Shown here: positions 1-9,580 of the stretch, one piece after another
Layout of the letters: each line of letters opens with the position of its first letter
How positions within the stretch are numbered: position 1 is the first letter of the stretch
From: an uncultured Alphaproteobacteria bacterium
GTDB taxonomy: Bacteria; Pseudomonadota; Alphaproteobacteria; Puniceispirillales; Marisalimonadaceae
DNA: 64,000 bases
Direction of reading: 5' to 3'
Assembly: GCA_937142855.1 (NCBI GenBank)
Contig: CAKZQZ010000017.1
Span: 1-64,000 of the forward strand
Notes under the pieces: model-generated
Seen by the model: the letters and a program-made list of their open reading frames with translations, nothing else
The model's database searches: none
Told to the model about the DNA's origin: nothing
Translations under genes and position numbers: made by a program

Positions 1-2
1 AG

Positions 3-848
3 AAATATTTTTCACAATTTTTTGGTTATAAATTAAGTATAAAGATTACTAAGAATAGTAATAAAAAGGATGAAACCTTCACATCTTATCAGGTTGATAA
101 AAGTGTTTTAAATTATAGAAATATTCAACTTTTAAATATAGTTCGAAAATATTTAAAATATTTTAAATTAGAATGCTCAGATGTTAGGCTAAAAAAAATT
201 ATTCGAGATTATATTACAGTTTTTCACAATAGCCCTATTAAGGAATTAGGAAGTGGTTTTGGATTTAATGAAGGTCTGTTTTTATTTTGCGTAATAAGAA
301 TTATAAAACCGGATACAATAATTGAATCAGGTGTAATGAAAGGTTTTACAACTTATTTAATTGACAAAGCTTCTAAACATGATTGTACAATTTATTGTTA
401 TGATATTAATTTTGAGAATTTAGAGTACAAGTCCCAAAAAGCACTTTACTTCAATAACGATATTACAGTTAATAAACCAAGCCTAAAAAATAAAAATGTC
501 CTAGCATTTTGGGATGATCACACATCTCAATTAGATAGATTAGTTTTTTCACTTAATGAAGGTATAAAATATAATTTTTTTGACGATGATCTAAGCTTTT
601 TAAATTTTCATTCCGACGGCTGGCCCCCAATACCTACAATTTCTATGCTAAAAGAAATAAAACAGAATATTATAAGAGGAGAAGAAATTGAATGGATCTG
701 CAGAAAGAAAAAAGGTAAAATTTGGTTAAATATGTTTAATGATACTAATCCTATTGATGAAGTTATTTTTCATAAAGTTTTCCCAAATCTATTTGAAAAA
801 ACAGGGTATAAAAGTCATAGTCAATGCTCATTTTTAATAACTAAATGA
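3..848 (+). CDS. 5'-truncated CDS, SAM-methyltransferase-like / surface-polysaccharide-associated protein (partial at window edge)
   Basis: The frame of the 336..848 ORF stays open upstream to nt 3 (KYFSQFFGYKLSIKITKNSN...GLFLFCVIRIIKPDTIIESGVMKGFTTY). The listed Met lies inside an 'IIESGVxKGxxT' motif, so the true start is outside the window. Confidence 0.65.
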   Translation, partial: KYFSQFFGYKLSIKITKNSNKKDETFTSYQVDKSVLNYRNIQLLNIVRKYLKYFKLECSDVRLKKIIRDYITVFHNSPIKELGSGFGFNEGLFLFCVIRIIKPDTIIESGVMKGFTTYLIDKASKHDCTIYCYDINFENLEYKSQKALYFNNDITVNKPSLKNKNVLAFWDDHTSQLDRLVFSLNEGIKYNFFDDDLSFLNFHSDGWPPIPTISMLKEIKQNIIRGEEIEWICRKKKGKIWLNMFNDTNPIDEVIFHKVFPNLFEKTGYKSHSQCSFLITK

Positions 849-1937
849 AATTACAATTTTATTTCTATACATATCAAGCATGTTTGAAGATTTGATATTT
901 GAATGTGAAAAATTTTTCCAAGATAATTTTTGTAATTTTTGCATTTCCGAAGTATCTGATAATACATCTAACATACTTTTAAAAAGTTTTGTTTCATCAA
1001 TATCATCTATAACAACCCCATTTTTTCCTATTACCTCAGGTATACCTCCAACGTTTGAAGTAATTACTGCTATTCCATTACTCATAGCCTCAGCAACAAC
1101 TAGACCAAACGGTTCATCCCATATTGAAGGAACTGCTATTAAAGAAGCACGTTTCATAAATTTTTGCACCTTATAATTTGAAGTAAAGCCGTAATAAACA
1201 GCTCTATTACCAATATCTTTGTATTCTTCAATTATTTTCTTTGCAAAATTTGATTGCCTCTGATCATCACCTAAATGAGAAGAACCTATTAAAAAGAATT
1301 TATAATCAGGAAATTTTTTATATAATTTTTTTACAGCTTTTACGTACAATTGAACACCCTTATCATGAACTAATCTTCCAACATATAAAATTTCCTTATA
1401 TTTTTTTGGTAAATATTTAAGATTTCTGTCTACACCATTGTATAAAACAATCACTTTATTCTTATTAGATGAAATACCATTTAAAAATTTTGATTTTATA
1501 AATTTACTAACACAAAAAACAAAACTAACTTTATCCAAAATATTTTTTCTTTCTTCTATTGATTTAGAGCCTCTCATTTCAAGGGGGTTATTATGAAAAA
1601 AAATTGATATACGACCTGATCTTATCGTTTTATAAATATAATCTATTAGATATGGTCTATTATGTATTTCAATTATATTAATTGTATTTTTTTCTTTTAA
1701 AATTTTTCTACACATTATTTTTGCTATATGCATATTTTTACTAAAAAAGGGTAATAATGGTGGTTTTATCCCTATAAAGTTTTCTGATGACATTGGGTCT
1801 TCAACATCCTGTCCATATATAGATATATGCTTTTTAAATTTTGAGTGCTTGAGATTATTTTTAATAGTATTGGAAACTGCAGACGACTTAAGTTTGTCAA
1901 ACTTTTCTTTATAAGGAAGTATAATATTGATTTTCAT
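834..1937 (-). CDS. glycosyltransferase family 4/1-like
   Basis: GT-B signatures: EILYVGRLVHDKGVQLYVKAV, VPSIWDEPFGLVVAEAMSNGIAVITSNVGGIPEVI. Confidence 0.9.
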   Translation of the reverse strand: MKINIILPYKEKFDKLKSSAVSNTIKNNLKHSKFKKHISIYGQDVEDPMSSENFIGIKPPLLPFFSKNMHIAKIMCRKILKEKNTINIIEIHNRPYLIDYIYKTIRSGRISIFFHNNPLEMRGSKSIEERKNILDKVSFVFCVSKFIKSKFLNGISSNKNKVIVLYNGVDRNLKYLPKKYKEILYVGRLVHDKGVQLYVKAVKKLYKKFPDYKFFLIGSSHLGDDQRQSNFAKKIIEEYKDIGNRAVYYGFTSNYKVQKFMKRASLIAVPSIWDEPFGLVVAEAMSNGIAVITSNVGGIPEVIGKNGVVIDDIDETKLFKSMLDVLSDTSEMQKLQKLSWKNFSHSNIKSSNMLDMYRNKIVISFSY

Positions 1938-2018
1938 AATTTTTAATCTTCATAAAACTGAACTTAATGTTATAGGATAAATTTAATTTAATTAATATTG
2001 ATATTTTAAGGATTTGTT

Positions 2019-2756
2019 TTGCAAAATATAATTTGCATGAAGTGGGGTTCAAGATACGGTCACGAATACGTAAATAGACTTTATAAATCTATTAAGAAAC
2101 ATACCAAGCGTCCAACAAAGCTTTACTGTTTTACTGATAATACCGCAAATATTTTTAAGGATATAGTGTGTAAACCTCTACCCAAGATCACTTTGCCCGA
2201 TACAATTTCTTATACACCCTGGAGAAAATTAAGTTTGTGGCAACACCCTCTTTTTGGCTTAAAGGGAGATGTGTTATTTTTAGATTTAGACTTAGTTATT
2301 ACAGGAAATTTAGATCGCTTTTTTGACTTCAAGCCAGGTTTTTATTGTGTAATCGAAAATTGGACCCAATTAGGACAAAATATTGGAAATACAAGTTGTT
2401 TTAGGTTTCCTATTGGAAAATATGCTTCAATTTTTGAAGATTTTCAAAAAAATCCTGAATTATACTGGAAGAAATATCATATAGAACAAATTTATTTAAG
2501 TGCCCAAATAAAAGATCAAGTTTTTTGGCCAAATGAATGGTGTAAAAGTTTTAAACATAACCTTCTTCCTCGTTGGCCGCTTAGGATTTGGAAACCGGCA
2601 AAACTTCCCCAAGATACATCTATAGTTGCGTTTACAGGTAAACCTGATCCTGATGACGTTGTCAATGGGCACTGGCCGATAAAAAAATCACAATTTTATA
2701 AAATAATCTATAAGCAGCTAAAGACCCCTAAATGGGTTTCAGAGAATTGGTTATAA
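2019..2756 (+). CDS. putative glycosyltransferase (GT-A-like, DxD-type motif)
   Basis: DVLFLDLDLVITGNLDRFFDF resembles a GT8-like DxD region; TTG start; neighbour of a GT4 gene. Confidence 0.6.
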   Translation: MQNIICMKWGSRYGHEYVNRLYKSIKKHTKRPTKLYCFTDNTANIFKDIVCKPLPKITLPDTISYTPWRKLSLWQHPLFGLKGDVLFLDLDLVITGNLDRFFDFKPGFYCVIENWTQLGQNIGNTSCFRFPIGKYASIFEDFQKNPELYWKKYHIEQIYLSAQIKDQVFWPNEWCKSFKHNLLPRWPLRIWKPAKLPQDTSIVAFTGKPDPDDVVNGHWPIKKSQFYKIIYKQLKTPKWVSENWL

Positions 2757-2758
2757 TT

Positions 2759-3715
2759 TTAAGAAATTTGATTAACTGGTTTTTTTTCTATAAAACCTTC
2801 TATAGCTTTTAAGTAACCATTAAAGAATTTTTCGTATGCTTCCTCCGACACATAACCAATGTGGGGTGTAAGTATAAGGTTTTTTGTATTTCTTAAGATA
2901 TGATATTTAGGGAGAGGTTCTTGATCATAAACATCTAAAGCCGCACATGAAATAACGTCATTATTTAGGGCATCTATTAAATCTTGTTCTTTTATGATTG
3001 GGCCTCTACTAGTATTAACGATTACTGATCCTTTTTTCATTAAATTAATCTTTTTCTTGTCAATATAACCTATTGTTCTATCAGATAATCTAGTATGAAT
3101 TGTCAAAATATCTGACATTTTGAATAAATCAGTACTGCTTACATATTCAACGCCAGCTTTTTCACAATCCTCTTGTTTTAAATTATGGCTCCAAGCTATG
3201 ACCTTCATTCCAAAAGCTTTAGCATATTCAACAACTTGCAATCCTTGTTTACCAAGTCCAAAAATACCTAGGGTATTACCCTTCAATCCTCTTCCAATTG
3301 TGGTTTGCCAATTACCATCTTTCATGTTTTCTATTTCAGTCTGCAGTCCCCTCCAACTATTCATAATCAGCGCCCAAGCCAACTCAGCAGTTGAATGAAT
3401 TTTAGTTTCAGTACCACAATAAATTATATTTTTACCTTTTAAAATTTTTGAATCAACAGAGGCATTCCACATTCCACTTGTAATGACTAGTTTTAAATTT
3501 GGAAGTTTATTTATTAATGTTCCTGGAAGTGGGGTTCTCTCTCTCATCAAACACAAAATATCATAATCAGATAGTTTTTCTGATAAGTGAAGATCGTCTC
3601 CTATATATTCATTAAACACCTTAAGCTCTATTTTCTCACTAAGGGTTTCCCAATTAGCAAAATGATGAGTGACATTTTGATAATCGTCTAAAACTGCTAC
3701 CTTCAATTTTTTCAT
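2759..3715 (-). CDS. D-2-hydroxyacid dehydrogenase family protein
   Basis: GNTLGIFGLGKQGLQVVEYAKAFGM Rossmann motif; VNTSRGPIIKEQDLIDAL; LTPHIGY. Confidence 0.9.
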   Translation of the reverse strand: MKKLKVAVLDDYQNVTHHFANWETLSEKIELKVFNEYIGDDLHLSEKLSDYDILCLMRERTPLPGTLINKLPNLKLVITSGMWNASVDSKILKGKNIIYCGTETKIHSTAELAWALIMNSWRGLQTEIENMKDGNWQTTIGRGLKGNTLGIFGLGKQGLQVVEYAKAFGMKVIAWSHNLKQEDCEKAGVEYVSSTDLFKMSDILTIHTRLSDRTIGYIDKKKINLMKKGSVIVNTSRGPIIKEQDLIDALNNDVISCAALDVYDQEPLPKYHILRNTKNLILTPHIGYVSEEAYEKFFNGYLKAIEGFIEKKPVNQIS

Positions 3716-3718
3716 TGT

Positions 3719-5191
3719 CTATCCTTCTTGTACTGAACCATAACCAGCCATTCTTCCAAAAACAGCCCCCGATGTTAAACCCGAACCACCAGGGTAACCA
3801 TTAAAAAAAACGCCTCCCACTAACTCGCCACAAGCAAATAAACCATTTATGGGATTGTTCTTAGTGTCTAATACTGATCCATTTTTATCAACTTTTAATC
3901 CACCATAAGTAAAGGTTATTCCTCCTGTAACAGGAAATGCTCTATATGGACCTTTATCTATTTTTTGTGCCCAATTAGATTTTTCAATTTCAAGACCATT
4001 TGTTGATTTTCCATCAAGAATAGTAGGATCAAAAGAAGTGTTAATGTTTATTGAATTATTAAATTCGGTAATTGTTTTTTTTGTTTCTATTTTATCAACA
4101 CCATCCATTTTTGTAATTAGATCATCAATGGTGTCTGCCTCAACAAAGTGTGCGTCATGAAAAGTATATTCTTCATAAAGCAAATCAAAGACTTTACTAT
4201 CAAAAACCTGCCAAGCAAAATGACCAGGCTGATCTAAAACTATTTTCCCATATTGAGCGTAAGTGTAATTTCTAAAGTTCTTACCCTCATCCAAAAATCT
4301 TTTTCCTTTTGCATTAATCATAATTCCCAAGAAATAGCATATCTTTCTATAATTTTTTCTTTCACTTGGTTCCAAATCTAAACCACCATAATTTTTCATA
4401 TGCAAATCCATTGGAGTAGCATGACAACCATTATATAAACCGTGTTTTACTGCCCCAATTTCTAAGGCCATCTTCAATCCATCTCCCGTATTATGAGGAG
4501 TACCTCTTACTTTGGCATTAATCCAGTTATCGCCTATATAAGATTTACGAAGTTCGTCATTAGCCTCAAAGCCACCTGAGGCCAGAATAACGGAGTCAGC
4601 ATTTACTTTTTCTTCATTAACACAAACACCTTTTACCTTTCCAGATTCGTAGATAAGGTTTGTGACCGGACTATCGTAAAAAATAGTTCCACCCAATGAT
4701 AAAAATGCATCTAGTTCTTGATCAAACAAACCAACACCTTCATTTTCTGAAGCTAGCGTCAAGCCTCCCCAAAAAATATGTTTTCCATTTTTCAAAAAAC
4801 TCTGTCTTGAATAAATAGGCTCAAATTTAACATTGTGTGAAGAAAGCCATTGGATGGTCTCTAACGATTTAGAAACTAGTATTTTTTGTTCGTGACTTAA
4901 TGGTCGACCATCATTGAAATTTAGTAAATCTTTTTCAAATTTTTCTTGGGTATAAGAGCCAAAATCTGTATTTTTAATTCTTTTATCTTTAGGATTTTTT
5001 AAAAGACCCATTAATTGATCACCATTTTCATAAGAAAATCTCATTGCTCCTGCAGTATACTTTGTATTACCTCCTGACATTTTTTTTTCTGCTTTTTCGT
5101 AAATAGTTACTTCTGCTCCTTTTTCTAAGGCAGCTATACCTGCAGACAAAGCCGCATTACCAGAACCAACAATTACAACTTTTTTGGACAT
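3719..5191 (-). CDS. tcuA: FAD-dependent tricarballylate dehydrogenase-like (TcuA / fumarate-reductase flavoprotein family)
   Basis: N-terminal GSGNAALSAGIAALEKGAEVTIYEKA; C-terminal LFACGELVGGVFFNGYPGGSGLTSGAVFGRMAG. Confidence 0.75.
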   Translation of the reverse strand: MSKKVVIVGSGNAALSAGIAALEKGAEVTIYEKAEKKMSGGNTKYTAGAMRFSYENGDQLMGLLKNPKDKRIKNTDFGSYTQEKFEKDLLNFNDGRPLSHEQKILVSKSLETIQWLSSHNVKFEPIYSRQSFLKNGKHIFWGGLTLASENEGVGLFDQELDAFLSLGGTIFYDSPVTNLIYESGKVKGVCVNEEKVNADSVILASGGFEANDELRKSYIGDNWINAKVRGTPHNTGDGLKMALEIGAVKHGLYNGCHATPMDLHMKNYGGLDLEPSERKNYRKICYFLGIMINAKGKRFLDEGKNFRNYTYAQYGKIVLDQPGHFAWQVFDSKVFDLLYEEYTFHDAHFVEADTIDDLITKMDGVDKIETKKTITEFNNSININTSFDPTILDGKSTNGLEIEKSNWAQKIDKGPYRAFPVTGGITFTYGGLKVDKNGSVLDTKNNPINGLFACGELVGGVFFNGYPGGSGLTSGAVFGRMAGYGSVQEG

Positions 5192-5294
5192 ATAGTATTT
5201 TCCTTTTGGCGGTGGAATAATTAATTAGATTGTTTAAATCATTGTTATTCTCTAATGTTAATATTTTCAAGTTCAATTTAAAATTTGGCCCCAA

Positions 5295-6209
5295 ATGTCT
5301 TCAAACATAATTGGTTCTCTTATTTGGATCATTTTTATATTTTTATCGCTATTTACGCACATGATTATAAAATCTTTATCGGGTGATGTGGATTTTATAA
5401 TTACTTTATTTTCTAGGTTTGCATACTCATTACCTATTCTGTTCATACTAGCCTTCATAGCTAGAAAATCGCTTTTATTCCAAATTAACAATTGGAAAAA
5501 TATAGCTTTACGTTCATTTTTTGGTTTTGTGACAATGATAATGGTTTTTTCCTCACTACAACTAATTCCTATTGGCCTTACAACAGCTCTTGCTCAAAGC
5601 TCTGCAATATATGTCACTCTCTTATCTCCATTTGTTTTAGGCGAAAAAATTGGATTAATCAGATGGACAGCTGTTATCGCAGGTTTAATTGGTGTTTTTT
5701 TAATGATTAACCCTATTAGTATAATTAATGAAACATCAGATTTATCAGCTTTCGGTATTTATCTTGCCTTTGGAAGCGCAGTAACACATGCCGCACTTGC
5801 CCTTATTTTAAGAAAAATTGGAAAAACAGAGCACCCTGCCACAACAGCTCTAATACATAATTTAGTAACCACATTAGTTATTACATTTACTATTGTTTTC
5901 TTTGGAACTAAGTTTTATGGAAAAACTGGTGAATATGGATTAGAAATTCTTATAACTCCTAATAATCTTTTATACACTTTGGTATCTCTAGGAATTATAG
6001 GTTCATTTGTTCAGTATCTTATGGCCCAGAGTTATAAATATGCTGAAGCGACCATTTTGGTTACATTAAGATATTTAGCAATACCATTAGCCACGCTTTT
6101 TGGATTTATTATTTGGAATGAAATACCAACAATCAACCAAGTTATTGGCGGCTTAGTTGTTATTGGCTCTTGTCTTTTAATTACATACCGCGAAATTAAA
6201 AAAAAATAG
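5295..6209 (+). CDS. EamA/DMT-family transporter
   Basis: ~10 hydrophobic segments, duplicated EamA organisation; ends 2 nt before the opposing ggt-like stop. Confidence 0.85.
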   Translation: MSSNIIGSLIWIIFIFLSLFTHMIIKSLSGDVDFIITLFSRFAYSLPILFILAFIARKSLLFQINNWKNIALRSFFGFVTMIMVFSSLQLIPIGLTTALAQSSAIYVTLLSPFVLGEKIGLIRWTAVIAGLIGVFLMINPISIINETSDLSAFGIYLAFGSAVTHAALALILRKIGKTEHPATTALIHNLVTTLVITFTIVFFGTKFYGKTGEYGLEILITPNNLLYTLVSLGIIGSFVQYLMAQSYKYAEATILVTLRYLAIPLATLFGFIIWNEIPTINQVIGGLVVIGSCLLITYREIKKK

Positions 6210-6210
6210 A

Positions 6211-7818
6211 TTAATATCCTATTGCAAGACCATCTTTACGCCAATCACTTGCACCAATTAAAGTGTTTCTTTCTTCATCTATTAAAATCATTTGACCACC
6301 ACCAATAGGGGGAGCTGGGTAATTAATTTGGTGTCCCTTTAATTTTAATTCATTGATTACACCTAAATCAAAGTCATTTTCAATATCTAATATATTATTA
6401 TTTGGAAAAATCCTTGGATAATTTAAAGCAAGTTGAGGGTTTAATCCAAAATCAATCATTTGAGAAAGAACGTAAGCGTGACCAGCAGCTTGGTATTGGC
6501 CGCCCATAACACCAAATGAACTTATAAGTTTATTATCTTTGGAGATCATAGCAGGTATTATAGTGTGAACTGGCCTTTTATTTGGGTTTAATTCATTAGG
6601 ATGACCATCAATGGTATTAAAGGCTCTTCCTCTACAATGAAAAAGAACACCACTTTTGGGTGCTGTTATACCACTTCCAAATGCATCAAAAAGAGAGTTA
6701 ATAAATGAGATCACCATACCGTCTTTATCTCTTACAGTAAGGTAAATTGTATCAGGATGATCGGGAAAATCACTTAGGCTATATACCTTGGCCTTATTCA
6801 TATCAATGTTAGATGCATATTGATCTAATAATTTTGAGTCCAGAAAATGGCAAACAGATAACTTGTTTAAGTCTGGATCTGCTAAATACTGATCTCTTAG
6901 AAAATATCCTATTTTAGTTGCCTCACAAAATAGGTGAGTATAATTAGACTTAGAAAGTTTTTTTAAATCAAACTTTTCAAGAATTGATAAAATAATTAAT
7001 GCAACTAAACCCTGACCATTAGGAGGACATTCATGTACTTTAAATCCCCTATAGTCTGAAGAAATTGGTTTTACCCATTCAGCACTAGTATTACTAAAAT
7101 CATCCAAAGTGTGGTATCCACCGATTGATTCAAGTTTTTTGAACATGTCGTTTGCAATCCACCCATTATAGAAACCGTCACAACCTTCTAGAGAGATTGT
7201 ACGAAAAGTCTCTGATAAATTTTCATTCTTAAAATTATCCATAAATTCAAAAGATTTATCATCTTTTAGGAAAAGCTTCGATGTGTCGGGGTCTGATGAT
7301 AATTTTTGAATATTTTTTGACCAGTCCATGGCCACTCTTTCATGAATTTTTATGCCATGTTGAGCATATTTAATTGCTGGACCAAAGAGTTCTTGCCAAG
7401 GCATATAACCATGGTCTTTATGAAGCAAACTCCATGCAGCAACAGCCCCAGGTATTGTTATAGCTTCTGGCATTTCTGGAGTAATTACTGATATATTTCT
7501 TTTACGAAGTTTACTTGCCTTAGCTTTTGAAGAAGATTTGCCTGAACCATTAAGAGCTTTAATGTTGGCACTTCCATCAACAGAAAGCATCACAAAACAA
7601 TCTCCACCAACCCCTGTCATGTGGGGCTCAGCAACACAAAGAACGGCGTTCATGGCAATTGCAGCATCTACGGCATTACCACCATTTTTTAGAATTTCAA
7701 TTCCCACTGATGCAGCTATTGGATGAGACGAGGCTATCATTGCATGAGAGCTTAAAACGTTTGATTTACCTAGTTTGGAAAAATCTCTCTTATCAAAATA
7801 GTCCAAAATATTATTCAA
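6211..7818 (-). CDS. gamma-glutamyltransferase family protein
   Basis: GGNAVDAAIAMNAVLCVAEPHMTGVGGDCF; HPDTIYLTVRDKDGMVISFINSLFDAFGSG; SSFGVMGGQYQAAGH. Confidence 0.88.
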   Translation of the reverse strand: MNNILDYFDKRDFSKLGKSNVLSSHAMIASSHPIAASVGIEILKNGGNAVDAAIAMNAVLCVAEPHMTGVGGDCFVMLSVDGSANIKALNGSGKSSSKAKASKLRKRNISVITPEMPEAITIPGAVAAWSLLHKDHGYMPWQELFGPAIKYAQHGIKIHERVAMDWSKNIQKLSSDPDTSKLFLKDDKSFEFMDNFKNENLSETFRTISLEGCDGFYNGWIANDMFKKLESIGGYHTLDDFSNTSAEWVKPISSDYRGFKVHECPPNGQGLVALIILSILEKFDLKKLSKSNYTHLFCEATKIGYFLRDQYLADPDLNKLSVCHFLDSKLLDQYASNIDMNKAKVYSLSDFPDHPDTIYLTVRDKDGMVISFINSLFDAFGSGITAPKSGVLFHCRGRAFNTIDGHPNELNPNKRPVHTIIPAMISKDNKLISSFGVMGGQYQAAGHAYVLSQMIDFGLNPQLALNYPRIFPNNNILDIENDFDLGVINELKLKGHQINYPAPPIGGGQMILIDEERNTLIGASDWRKDGLAIGY

Positions 7819-7872
7819 GAATTTTTCTCCAGTGAAAACTCATATATTTTATGCTAATAAGTAAACTGATAT

Positions 7873-9063
7873 TTACAGTAGTATTTTTTTTATATTTTTA
7901 GCAGCCTGTCTTATTCGTTGTTCATTCTCAACCAAGCCAACCCTTACATAACCTTCCCCATATTCACCAAATGCCACCCCAGGAGCAACCGCTACATCCG
8001 CCTTAAGCATTAATTCTTTTGCGAACTCTAGTGAGCCTTTGCTCTTATATTTTTCAGGTAAAGGAGCCCATGCAAACATGCTTGCTTGTGGCTTTGGAAT
8101 ATCCCATCCAGACCTTGCCATTGATGTTATTAAAACGTCTCTTCTTCTTTGGTAAGTATTTCTAATGTCTTCAACACAACTTTGGGGTCCATTTAGAGCA
8201 GAAGCAGCTGCAACTTGAACAGGTGTAAAAGCACCATAATCTAAGTAAGATTTAATTCTGGTTAAAGCATGAACTAACTTTGTATTACCAACTGCAAAAC
8301 CAATTCTCCAACCAGCCATAGCATAAGTTTTAGACATTGAAGTAAATTCAACAGCTACTTCTTTTGCCCTAGAAACCTCTAAAATTGAAGGAGGCTTAAC
8401 ATTATCATAATAAATTTCTGCATAAGCTAAATCTGACAAAATATAAACATTATACTTAAGGGCAATCTTTACCAATTCTTCGTAAAAATCTAATGATACA
8501 ACTTGGGCTGTAGGGTTAGATGGAAAAGAAACTATTAAAGCTACTGGTGCTGGAACACTATCTTTTATAGAGTTTTCTAACCTTTCCAAATAGAGTTCAG
8601 GATTAAATATACCCTCATCCATAGCAGGCAAGTGCCTAAGAGAAGCACCCGCAATTATAAAACCATACGGATGAATTGGATAGGAAGGATTTGGAGATAA
8701 TATAATATCACCTGGAGAAGTTATTGCTTGCGCTAAATTTGCCAATCCTTCTTTAGAACCTAAGGTAACAATTACTTCATTTTCAGGATCTAAATCTACA
8801 TTAAAACGTCTTTTATAATAAGTTGACTGTGCCTTTCTTAATCCTGGAATACCTTTACTAGAGGAATACCTTCCCGTGCCAGGTTTCTCTACAGTCTCTT
8901 TTAATTTTTCTCTAATATGTTTAGGTGTAGGCATGTCAGGATTACCCATACCAAAATCTATAATGTCCTTGCCCTTAGCCCTTAATTCGGCTTTTAATCT
9001 ATTAACCTCTGCAAAAACATAGGGTGGCAATCTCTTTATTCTGTCAAATTCATCATTCATCAT
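7873..9063 (-). CDS. PLP-dependent class I/II aminotransferase (AlaC-like alanine transaminase)
   Basis: DFGMGNPDMPTPKHIREKL; SMSKTYAMAGWRIGFAVGN (PLP Lys); YVRVGLVENEQRIRQA. Confidence 0.85.
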   Translation of the reverse strand: MMNDEFDRIKRLPPYVFAEVNRLKAELRAKGKDIIDFGMGNPDMPTPKHIREKLKETVEKPGTGRYSSSKGIPGLRKAQSTYYKRRFNVDLDPENEVIVTLGSKEGLANLAQAITSPGDIILSPNPSYPIHPYGFIIAGASLRHLPAMDEGIFNPELYLERLENSIKDSVPAPVALIVSFPSNPTAQVVSLDFYEELVKIALKYNVYILSDLAYAEIYYDNVKPPSILEVSRAKEVAVEFTSMSKTYAMAGWRIGFAVGNTKLVHALTRIKSYLDYGAFTPVQVAAASALNGPQSCVEDIRNTYQRRRDVLITSMARSGWDIPKPQASMFAWAPLPEKYKSKGSLEFAKELMLKADVAVAPGVAFGEYGEGYVRVGLVENEQRIRQAAKNIKKILL

Positions 9064-9171
9064 TCATTCCAACAAAATTTGGTCTTTATAAATAATATCT
9101 TTCCCTAAAGAAATTTTAGGTTAAAATTCAATTAATACTATAAGCTCTAATATGTTTAATTTAAGGTATCA

Positions 9172-9570
9172 ATGCGTTTTTTTATCAAAACTGTTTTTTT
9201 TCTTTTAGGTGTATTGGTTATTGGGATGATGTTATGGTTTGGCATGCCCAATATTCAAAAGTCTTTTAAACCTGTTGAAGTGATTTCAGTTACTATAACT
9301 TTAAATAATAAATGCTCGGTGGATGATGATAGTTTTGTAGTTACCGTTCCAGGAACAAACTTAGAAGTACCTTTCAAAAAAGGTGTGGCAAGAATTAGAT
9401 TAAAATCTGATAGAAAAGTTCAGCTTAAATCAAATCCAAAATATGAAGCTGTTCGTTATACTGGTATACATGTTCCTGTTGAACCTAAAATGGTTTTAGA
9501 AGCTGACTGTTCTACATCACCTAGGTTAAAAGGAATATTTGGATCCATGAAAGACCAGTTTAAAAAATAA
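9172..9570 (+). CDS. uncharacterised membrane-anchored/secreted small protein
   Basis: Single N-terminal TM/signal segment (FFIKTVFFLLGVLVIGMMLWFG), two Cys in the soluble part; 10-nt gap to the amidase. Confidence 0.6.
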   Translation: MRFFIKTVFFLLGVLVIGMMLWFGMPNIQKSFKPVEVISVTITLNNKCSVDDDSFVVTVPGTNLEVPFKKGVARIRLKSDRKVQLKSNPKYEAVRYTGIHVPVEPKMVLEADCSTSPRLKGIFGSMKDQFKK

Positions 9571-9580
9571 GGAAATTAAA

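Noticed and set aside
7300-7400. Small antisense ORFs across the window (e.g. 880..1176, 3120..3398, 7538..7726, 16108..16437, 40068..40388, 56086..56526)
   Set aside because: All lie opposite strongly supported genes and show no independent domain motif.
6211-7818. Possible loss of the GGT catalytic Thr (DTIY instead of TTHY)
   Set aside because: The 'DT[IV]Y' form is, as I recall, common in a large GGT subfamily, so I do not treat it as inactivation.
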